Shown here: positions 1 through 5,391 of the stretch, piece by piece
How the letters are laid out: each line of letters opens with the position of its first letter
Position numbering within the stretch: the stretch's first letter is position 1
Assembly (NCBI GenBank): GCA_020024175.1
Contig: JAHHUB010000114.1
Location: 1 to 5,391 of the forward strand
Direction of reading: 5' to 3'
DNA length: 5,391 nt
From: Oscillospiraceae bacterium
GTDB taxonomy: Bacteria; Bacillota; Clostridia; Oscillospirales; Ruminococcaceae
The notes under the pieces: generated by a model
The model's database searches: none
What the model was told of the DNA's origin: nothing
What the model saw: the letters and a program-made list of their open reading frames with translations, nothing else
Position numbers and translations under genes: made by a program

Positions 1-1
1 A

Positions 2-3000
2 GTTGAGCACGAACAGGAAACCGCTAAATTTTGGAATGAAAACAAAATATTTGAAAAAACTGTAGAAGAACGGGAAGGCAGTCCCATGTTCACATTCTAC
101 GACGGCCCTCCCACAGCTAACGGTAAACCTCATATCGGTCATGTTCTCACCAGAGCTATTAAAGATATGATTCCCCGCTACAAAATAATGAAAGGTATGG
201 ATGTTCCGAGAAAAGCCGGCTGGGATACCCATGGTCTGCCTGTTGAACTGGAAGTCGAAAAACTTCTCGGTATTAACGGCAAAGAACAAATCGAAGAATA
301 TGGCCTTGAACCTTTTATCAACAAATGCAAAGAAAGTGTTTGGAAATACAAAGGTATGTGGGAAGACTTCTCCAAAGAAGTTGGTTTTTGGGTAAATATG
401 GACGACCCTTATGTAACATACAACAACAATTACATTGAATCTGAATGGTGGGCATTAAAACAAATTTGGGAAAAAGGACTTCTCTACAAGGGATTTAAAA
501 TAGTTCCCTACTGTCCAAGATGCGGAACACCTCTTTCCAGCCATGAAGTTGCTCAGGGCTACAAAGATGTAAAAGAAAAAAGTGCTATTGTAAGATTTAA
601 AGTTAAAGGTGAAGATTCATATTTCCTGGCTTGGACTACAACACCATGGACACTTCCATCAAATCTTGCACTCTGTGTAAACCCAAAAGAAGATTATGTA
701 AAAGTTAAATTTGAAGAATATACCTACTATATGGCTGAAGCTCTTGTTGAAAAGGTTTTGGGTGAAGCTGCTGAAATAATCGAAAGATACAAGGGCAAAG
801 ATCTTGAATACAAGGAATATGAACCCCTTTGGAACTTCGTTTCTCCTAAGGAAAAATGTTGGTATGTAACCTGTGCTGATTATGTTACACTTACAGATGG
901 TACAGGTGTAGTTCATATAGCTCCTGCATTCGGTGAAGATGATGCCAATGTGGGCAGAGAATACAAACTTCCCTTTGTACAGCTTGTAAACGGCAACGGT
1001 GAACTCACTGCCGAAACAAACTGGGAAGGAGTTTTCTGCAAAGATGCTGACAAACTTATTCTTCAGGATTTAAAAGAAAAAGGACTTTTGTTCTCAGCTC
1101 CTGTTTTTGAACACAGTTATCCACACTGCTGGAGATGTAACACTCCACTTATTTACTATGCAAGAGAATCTTGGTTTATCAAAATGACAGATGTTAAAGA
1201 TAAACTTATTGCCAACAACAACACTGTAAACTGGATTCCTGAAAGTATAGGAAAAGGCCGTTTCGGTGACTGGATTGAAAATGTACAGGACTGGGGTATC
1301 AGCCGTAACAGATATTGGGGTACACCTCTTAATATTTGGGAATGTGAATGTGGCCACAGACATGCTATTGGTTCTATTGAAGAACTTAAATCCATGAGCG
1401 ACAACTGCCCCGAAAACATTGAACTTCACAGACCTTTCATTGATGATGTTACCATTAAATGCCCAATCTGCGGTAAACATATGAAGCGTGTTCCCGAAGT
1501 TATTGACTGCTGGTTTGACTCAGGTTCAATGCCTTTTGCTCAGCACCACTACCCATTTGAAAACAAAGATGTATTTGCTAAGCAATTCCCCGCTGACTTT
1601 ATCTCCGAAGGCGTTGACCAAACAAGAGGCTGGTTCTATTCACTTTTGGCTGTTTCCACTCTGCTTTTTGACAAAGCTCCATACAAAAATGTTGTTGTTT
1701 TAGGTCATGTTCAGGATGAAAACGGTCAGAAGATGAGTAAATCCAAAGGAAATGCAGTAGACCCTATTGAAGCACTCCACACCTATGGTGCAGATGCTAT
1801 CCGCTGGTATTTCTACTCCAATTCTGCTCCATGGCTGCCTAACAGATTTTACGGAAAAGCTGTTACCGAAGTTCAGAGAAAGTTCCTCTCCACACTTTGG
1901 AACACTTACTCATTCTTTGTTCTTTATGCAAACATTGACAAATTTGATGCATCTAAATACAAGCTTTCCAACTGTAAGCTGACAATTATGGATAAATGGG
2001 TTCTTTCCAAACTCAACACTGTTATTAAAGAAACTGACAGCAACCTTTCCAACTACAAAATTCCTGAAGCATCCAAGGTTATTTCCGATTTTGTTGATGA
2101 ACTTAGTAACTGGTATGTTCGCCGCTCCAGAGAACGTTTCTGGGGTGAAACAATGACAGATGACAAAATTGCCGCTTATACAACACTCTACACAGCTATT
2201 GTTGAAGTATGTAAGTTAGCTGCTCCTATGATTCCCTTTATGACAGAAGAAATCTATCAAAACCTTGTTCGTTCAGTTGATAAGAATGCTCCTATCAGTA
2301 TTCATCTGTGCAAATACCCTGAATGTGATGAATCCATGATTGACATGGAATTGGAAGAAAATATGGAAGAAGTTCTTGCTGCTGTAAACTTAGGCCGTTC
2401 TGCAAGAAACGAAGCTAACATTAAAAACCGTCAGCCTCTTGCCAATGTTTACATCACAGGTGCCAAAGAAATTAAGGATATTTACTGTGATATTATTAAA
2501 GAAGAACTCAACATCAAAAATGTTGAATTTATCAAAGATGCAAGCCATTTTGTCAGCTACTCCTTTAAGCCTCAGCTTAAAATTTTGGGTGCCAAATACG
2601 GCAAGAAAATCAATGAAATAAGAACTGTTTTGGCTGAAATAGACGGCAATGCTAAGAAGAAGGAACTTGATGAAACAGGTTCTATTGTAATTACACTTTC
2701 TGACGGAGATATTACACTTACTGAAGAAGAACTTCTTATTTCTGTTTCCAAGGCAGAGGGATATATTTCACAAAGCGATTACTCCATGACAGTGGTATTG
2801 GATACAACTCTCACCGAAGAACTTATTGAAGAAGGTTTTGTAAGAGAAGTTATCAGCAAAATTCAGTTTATGAGAAAAGAAGCTGATTTTAATGTAACCG
2901 ATCATATTATTGTAGGCATTAATGCCTCCGAAAAACTTATGGCTATTATTGAAAAGAATAAGAACGAAATTATGTCCGATACTCTCTGCAATGAAATTAC

Positions 3001-3076
3001 CAATGTAATAGATGGTCATCAAGGTGATTGGAATATAAACGGTGAAGATGCTCATATCAGTGTAAAAGTTTGCTAA
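2..3076 (+). CDS. ileS: Isoleucyl-tRNA synthetase, class 2 (eukaryote-like) type, 5' end cut by window
   Basis: This cytoplasmic class I enzyme attaches isoleucine to tRNA-Ile using ATP and hydrolyses mischarged valine. The frame is open from base 2, so the first in-frame ATG (86) is internal. The 28 codons before it encode the usual N-terminal helix (HEQETAKFWNENKIFEKT). Visible length is 1024 residues, against roughly 1030-1050 for the family, so about a dozen residues are missing. Numbering visible residues: HIGH signature 44-47; cysteine pair CPRC 171-174; CP1 editing domain from WTTTPWTLPSN (211) to GTGVVHIAPAFGEDD (300-314), with the presumed editing aspartate at 314; CWRC 376-379; a CxC (448, 450) and CPIC (487-490) insert; KMSKS 577-581; anticodon-binding helical domain from about 663, including SNWYVRRSRERFW; NLGRSARNEANIKNRQPL linker; then a C-terminal DUF5915-like domain from about 860. 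The C-terminal domain and overall length point to the IleRS2 type rather than the E. coli-like IleRS1. All catalytic motifs are intact and no frameshift is seen. It is probably the promoter-proximal gene of an operon with the next CDS. Confidence 0.97.
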   Translation, partial: VEHEQETAKFWNENKIFEKTVEEREGSPMFTFYDGPPTANGKPHIGHVLTRAIKDMIPRYKIMKGMDVPRKAGWDTHGLPVELEVEKLLGINGKEQIEEYGLEPFINKCKESVWKYKGMWEDFSKEVGFWVNMDDPYVTYNNNYIESEWWALKQIWEKGLLYKGFKIVPYCPRCGTPLSSHEVAQGYKDVKEKSAIVRFKVKGEDSYFLAWTTTPWTLPSNLALCVNPKEDYVKVKFEEYTYYMAEALVEKVLGEAAEIIERYKGKDLEYKEYEPLWNFVSPKEKCWYVTCADYVTLTDGTGVVHIAPAFGEDDANVGREYKLPFVQLVNGNGELTAETNWEGVFCKDADKLILQDLKEKGLLFSAPVFEHSYPHCWRCNTPLIYYARESWFIKMTDVKDKLIANNNTVNWIPESIGKGRFGDWIENVQDWGISRNRYWGTPLNIWECECGHRHAIGSIEELKSMSDNCPENIELHRPFIDDVTIKCPICGKHMKRVPEVIDCWFDSGSMPFAQHHYPFENKDVFAKQFPADFISEGVDQTRGWFYSLLAVSTLLFDKAPYKNVVVLGHVQDENGQKMSKSKGNAVDPIEALHTYGADAIRWYFYSNSAPWLPNRFYGKAVTEVQRKFLSTLWNTYSFFVLYANIDKFDASKYKLSNCKLTIMDKWVLSKLNTVIKETDSNLSNYKIPEASKVISDFVDELSNWYVRRSRERFWGETMTDDKIAAYTTLYTAIVEVCKLAAPMIPFMTEEIYQNLVRSVDKNAPISIHLCKYPECDESMIDMELEENMEEVLAAVNLGRSARNEANIKNRQPLANVYITGAKEIKDIYCDIIKEELNIKNVEFIKDASHFVSYSFKPQLKILGAKYGKKINEIRTVLAEIDGNAKKKELDETGSIVITLSDGDITLTEEELLISVSKAEGYISQSDYSMTVVLDTTLTEELIEEGFVREVISKIQFMRKEADFNVTDHIIVGINASEKLMAIIEKNKNEIMSDTLCNEITNVIDGHQGDWNINGEDAHISVKVC

Positions 3077-3079
3077 TTT

Positions 3080-3087
3080 AGGGAGGT
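3080..3087 (+). promoter_or_regulatory. Strong ribosome binding site of the CHR-family gene
   Basis: The sequence AGGGAGGT lies just after the ileS stop codon and seven bases before the TTG at 3095. It is a near-perfect anti-16S match. It decides the start of the following gene: no ATG lies at a suitable distance, and the ileS stop at 3074-3076 is in the same frame, so no earlier start is possible within the intergenic gap apart from a much less likely ATT. Confidence 0.85.
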
Positions 3088-3094
3088 AAGCATT

Positions 3095-3658
3095 TTGCTC
3101 CTTAAAATATTTTTTAGTTTTCTAAAAATAGGTCTTTGCAGTGTGGGTGGCGGCATGGCTGCCATGCCCCTGCTGCAAAATGAACTGGTAACTGTAAACG
3201 GCTGGCTTACAGCGGAGGAATTTACTGACCTTGTAACCATAGCCGAAATAACTCCCGGACCTATAGCTGTAAATGCTGCTACATTTGTAGGACTTAAAAT
3301 GGTGGGATTTCTTGGGGCTATTATTGCAACTATAGGTGTTATAACTGCTCCCTGTACCATTGTTTTTCTGCTTACTTTTGCTTATTCAAAATACAGTAAT
3401 TTAAGCATGGTTCAGGGAATTTTGCAGGGGATTCGCCCAGCGGTGGTAGCTCTTATCACCACAGCCGGAATGAGTATACTCACTATGGCAATTTGGAACG
3501 GCAATTTCTATCTTAAAGGTATGGATATAAGAAATTATATTGCAGCTCTGATTTTTATTGTCTGTTTCTTTATTTTGAGAAAATTTAAACCCAACCCTAT
3601 TTATGTAATTTTAGGGTCAGGTGTTATTGGTGGAATTATCTATTCCCTGCTGCCATAA
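3095..3658 (+). CDS. Short-chain chromate transporter (CHR/ChrA) family membrane protein
   Basis: This 187-residue integral membrane protein starts at TTG behind a strong ribosome binding site. It carries the CHR family hallmarks: an N-terminal FLKIGLCSVGGGMAAMPLL segment (residues 9-27, with the GGG at 18-20), a conserved tryptophan (37) and EEF (41-43), and the ITPGPIAVNAATFVG motif (52-66). After these come a long hydrophobic stretch at about 67-98, another at about 109-133, and two near the C-terminus (about 145-160 and 168-186). The length fits a single CHR domain. Full-length ChrA proteins such as the Pseudomonas one have two such domains (about 400 residues). Short-chain forms in Firmicutes are usually encoded as adjacent pairs, for example B. 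subtilis ywrB-ywrA. No partner is visible here: ileS lies upstream and a convergent unrelated gene downstream. The family exports chromate by a proton-linked mechanism in characterised members, but many clostridial members have no shown substrate, so chromate is only a family label. The 18-base gap after ileS implies co-transcription and shared regulation. Family assignment is firm; substrate is not. Confidence 0.9.
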   Translation: MLLKIFFSFLKIGLCSVGGGMAAMPLLQNELVTVNGWLTAEEFTDLVTIAEITPGPIAVNAATFVGLKMVGFLGAIIATIGVITAPCTIVFLLTFAYSKYSNLSMVQGILQGIRPAVVALITTAGMSILTMAIWNGNFYLKGMDIRNYIAALIFIVCFFILRKFKPNPIYVILGSGVIGGIIYSLLP

Positions 3659-3711
3659 CTAATCTTAAAAAGCCCAAACAAAAATTGGTTCTTATGATAG
3701 TTGTGGTATAT

Positions 3712-3749
3712 AGGATATGGTGCAGTCTGTTTAGACTGCACCGTATTCT
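3712..3749 (+). repeat. Perfect-core inverted repeat, possible terminator or regulatory hairpin
   Basis: The arms GGTGCAGTCT (3719-3728) and AGACTGCACC (3733-3742) are exact reverse complements around a four-base GTTT loop. Pairing continues outward to 3712 and 3749, giving 17 contiguous pairs, two of them G-U. It lies 53 bases after the CHR gene stop, just before the main terminator. The bases after the GC-rich core (GTATTCTTTAT) are only moderately T-rich, so as a terminator it would be weak and would serve the + strand only. It might instead be an RNA-stabilising hairpin or one copy of a dispersed palindromic repeat. Confidence 0.7.
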
Positions 3750-3753
3750 TTAT

Positions 3754-3811
3754 ACAACCTAAAAAAGCCAAGAAGAACTTTTCACAGTCCTTCTCGGCTT
3801 TTTTAGGTTGT
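3754..3811. terminator. Bidirectional intrinsic terminator between convergent genes
   Basis: The outer arms ACAACCTAAAAAAGCC (3754-3769) and GGCTTTTTTAGGTTGT (3796-3811) are exact reverse complements. The stem continues after one A-C mismatch with five pairs (AGAAG/CTTCT), another A-C mismatch and three pairs, ending in a six-base loop (3780-3785). Read on either strand, the inner GCC..AGAAG stem is followed by six T residues, the classic rho-independent layout. It sits between the CHR gene (+) and the YjiH-family gene (-), so it should end transcription from both sides. Confidence 0.93.
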
Positions 3812-3839
3812 AATGTTCAATATTCTAATTTCAAGTAAA

Positions 3840-3862
3840 ATGCTCACAGTAACACTGAGCAT
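3840..3862 (-). terminator. Small hairpin after the YjiH-family gene, possible weak terminator
   Basis: The arms ATGCTCA (3840-3846) and TGAGCAT (3856-3862) pair across a nine-base loop. An alternative fold uses CAGT/ACTG inside it. Read on the - strand the stem is followed by TTTTACTT, which could give modest termination about 34 bases after the YjiH-family stop codon. The stem is short and the T-tract interrupted, so the larger terminator at 3754-3811 is probably the main stop. Confidence 0.4.
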
Positions 3863-3895
3863 AAGTTATAAACCTTTTTAAATTTATTTTAATTT

Positions 3896-5260
3896 TTAGA
3901 AGATTAAATGTGCCAAAGGACATACTATCAACAAACTGATAATTGTTCTTTCAAGGAATATTACAAAAAGTTCCCAAAGTTTAACAGGAAGTTTGGAACC
4001 CAAGATAAGTCCACCAACCTCAGAAAGATATATAAGCTGAGTTACAGAAACTACTGCAACACAGAATCTTGTGAGAGGACTTGCAATACTTTCTGCTGCT
4101 ATAATAGAAGGGGTGAACATATCAGCAAATCCAACTATCATAGTTTTAGAGGCCTCTGCTGCTTCTGGAAGTTTCAATAAGTTCAAAAGCGGCATAAAAG
4201 GTTTGCCCATAATTTCAAAAATAGGTGTGTTATTAGATAAAATCAGTGCCAATGTACCGATTGTCATAACTGTAGGAAGTACACCAAACCACATCCCAAC
4301 AGCATTTTTAAGACCATTTGAAATAAATTCGCCTACACCTTTGTTCTCTTTAACTCTGTTAAGAGCCAAATCTATAGCATATTTGTTCATGGAGCTGTAT
4401 TGTGGGGGAATTGTTTCAGGCATTGCTTTGCCTTCCACCAAATATGTATCTTTCTTTAAAGACAGTGGAGGAATTCTGGGCACTATAATAGCACAGACAA
4501 CTCCGATAAGACAAATCAGAAGATAGTAAACACCGAAATATTCCATAAGACCAACTTGGCTCAATACAACAATACTGAATGTAATTGATACTGCGGAGAA
4601 AGTTGTAGCTATTATAGATGCTTCTCTTGCTGAGTAAAAACCGTTTTCATACTGGTTACAAGTAAGCATAACTCCCAATGTACCATCGCCTATCCATGAT
4701 GTAAAGCAGTCTACTGCTGCTCTGCCAGGAATTTTAAAGAGAGGACGCATAACTTTTGTAAGCAAAGCACCTACATATTCCAAAAGACCAAAATCCAAAA
4801 GTAATGGAAGCAACAGTCCTGCTATCGCAAAAATAATAACCAAAACTGTAAGCAAATCTCCCAGAACAAATCCACCTGCACCTCCTTCGGTAATCATGTG
4901 GAAAATACTGTTCGGATCTTCAGCACCAATTCCAAGATATGTGAGCCAAACAAATATAGCACCAATAACTCTTACAACTGTCCAAACAGGAGAAGCCGAA
5001 AAAGTATCTTTTAAAAGTGCAGAATTCATAATGAATTTAGGTTTTGCCAAAGCAATCAATGACATAACAGCGGAAATTGTAACTATAATAACGCAGAGTA
5101 TGGGCAAAAAGCTTTGCAGTGCTCCCGAAATCATATCTGCTACAATTTTAACGCAGATAGTCCAACTGCCGTTAAATTTAACAGGAATCATAAATAAAAT
5201 TATACCTGCTAATGATGGCAATATGAATTTTGCCAATAATTTTTTGTCAACATTTTTCAT
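3896..5260 (-). CDS. YjiH-family membrane protein with nucleoside-recognition (GATE) domain
   Basis: This 454-residue, very hydrophobic protein starts at ATG 5260, eight bases after AAAGGAG. A TTG in frame at 5278 overlaps that binding site and is not the likely start. It resembles the YjiH family (COG3314 type). An N-terminal membrane anchor (about 11-28) is followed by helices at about 49-72 and 92-112. A GATE/nucleoside-recognition region spans about 135-260 and contains LLEYVGALLTKVMRPLFKIPGRAA (159-182), the SWIGDGTLG segment (188-196) and the REASIIATTFSAVS stretch (212-225). A polar linker (about 262-318) precedes a second membrane half with VGMWFGVLPTVMTIGT (321-336), GFADMFTPSIIAAESI (377-392) and YLSEVGGLILGSKLPV (411-426). 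In E. coli the two halves appear to correspond to separate proteins YjiH and YjiG, encoded beside iadA (isoaspartyl dipeptidase). GATE-domain proteins include nucleoside transporters and the sporulation proteins SpmA/SpmB. A transporter role is inferred; the substrate is unknown. It is transcribed alone within the window and converges on the CHR gene. No truncation or frameshift is seen. Confidence 0.88.
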   Translation of the reverse strand: MKNVDKKLLAKFILPSLAGIILFMIPVKFNGSWTICVKIVADMISGALQSFLPILCVIIVTISAVMSLIALAKPKFIMNSALLKDTFSASPVWTVVRVIGAIFVWLTYLGIGAEDPNSIFHMITEGGAGGFVLGDLLTVLVIIFAIAGLLLPLLLDFGLLEYVGALLTKVMRPLFKIPGRAAVDCFTSWIGDGTLGVMLTCNQYENGFYSAREASIIATTFSAVSITFSIVVLSQVGLMEYFGVYYLLICLIGVVCAIIVPRIPPLSLKKDTYLVEGKAMPETIPPQYSSMNKYAIDLALNRVKENKGVGEFISNGLKNAVGMWFGVLPTVMTIGTLALILSNNTPIFEIMGKPFMPLLNLLKLPEAAEASKTMIVGFADMFTPSIIAAESIASPLTRFCVAVVSVTQLIYLSEVGGLILGSKLPVKLWELFVIFLERTIISLLIVCPLAHLIF

Positions 5261-5268
5261 AAGTTTCG

Positions 5269-5275
5269 CTCCTTT
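5269..5275 (-). promoter_or_regulatory. Ribosome binding site of the YjiH-family gene
   Basis: On the - strand the sequence reads AAAGGAG, eight bases before the ATG at 5260-5258. It is a good Shine-Dalgarno match at normal spacing. It settles the start: the in-frame TTG at 5278-5276 lies immediately before this element and would have no comparable site of its own. Confidence 0.85.
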
Positions 5276-5280
5276 CAATT

Positions 5281-5391
5281 ATTAATGTATATTTTATCAT
5301 AAAAATTAAAATTTTAAAGTCTTTTTAACGATTTTATATAATTTTTGTAAATAATTCACATCAGTTTTTATCTGTATATGTTAAATATATA
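5281..5391 (-). promoter_or_regulatory. AT-rich upstream region, probable promoter of the YjiH-family gene
   Basis: These ~110 bases contain no plausible gene and are extremely AT-rich, as expected for a clostridial promoter region. On the - strand, TATGAT (5301-5296) is the best -10-like hexamer, about 35 bases before the start codon, but it has no good -35 at 17-18 bases. A second candidate is TTTACA (5351-5346) spaced 17 bases from a poor TTAAAA (5328-5323). Neither is convincing, and no operator, T-box or riboswitch could be recognised. The region is cut by the window edge. Confidence 0.35.

Noticed and set aside
86..88. ATG that could be taken as the ileS start
   Set aside because: The frame is open back to base 2 and the upstream codons encode the normal IleRS N-terminal helix; starting here would remove conserved sequence and there is no ribosome binding site before it.
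1094..1480. 128-codon open frame on the - strand inside ileS
   Set aside because: It lies wholly inside a conserved coding region, has no ribosome binding site and resembles no known protein; it is a shadow frame.
3073..3360. 95-codon open frame on the - strand opposite the CHR gene
   Set aside because: It overlaps the motif-bearing part of the CHR gene and has low-complexity shadow composition.
3712..3811. Miniature transposon or insertion remnant
   Set aside because: The two adjacent hairpins lack matching terminal inverted repeats around a common body and no target-site duplication was seen; the second is a standard terminator.
4071..4526. 151-codon open frame on the + strand opposite the YjiH-family gene
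   Set aside because: It is the antisense shadow of a well-supported membrane protein gene, with no ribosome binding site.
5276..5278. TTG as an earlier start of the YjiH-family gene
   Set aside because: It sits directly against the AAAGGAG ribosome binding site that serves ATG 5260; the six extra residues are just the translated binding site and spacer.
4896..5285. 129-codon open frame on the + strand opposite the YjiH-family N-terminus
   Set aside because: It is antisense to conserved membrane segments, and its hydrophobic look follows from the complement of hydrophobic codons.

Overview
The window looks like a core chromosomal stretch of a low-GC, clostridia-like Firmicute. The evidence is the AT-rich intergenic DNA, strong GGAGG-type ribosome binding sites, a TTG start behind one of them, intrinsic terminators with U-tracts, and an isoleucyl-tRNA synthetase of the eukaryote-like class 2 type common in Clostridia. 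The genus cannot be fixed from the sequence alone.

Layout: (1) From the left edge to 3076 on the + strand lies ileS, missing only its first few codons because the window cuts it. (2) Eighteen bases after its stop, a strong Shine-Dalgarno sequence and a TTG start open a single-domain (short-chain) chromate-transporter (CHR) family membrane protein, 3095-3658, almost certainly co-transcribed with ileS. (3) The 237-base convergent intergenic region 3659-3895 holds three consecutive inverted repeats. The middle one is a very clear bidirectional intrinsic terminator. (4) On the - strand, 5260 down to 3896, lies a YjiH-family membrane protein with a nucleoside-recognition/GATE domain, probably a transporter of unknown substrate, with its own ribosome binding site. 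(5) The last ~110 bases are very AT-rich, show no gene, and probably contain the promoter of the YjiH-family gene.

No functional link between the three genes is evident. IleRS charges tRNA-Ile in the cytoplasm, and the other two are membrane proteins likely to move small solutes. I see no mobile element, CRISPR array, tRNA, rRNA or defence system. The points most worth a second look are the lone short-chain CHR protein in the ileS transcription unit, the unusual 17-bp hairpin after it, and the unknown substrate of the YjiH-type protein, which appears to fuse the two parts encoded separately as yjiH and yjiG in E. coli.
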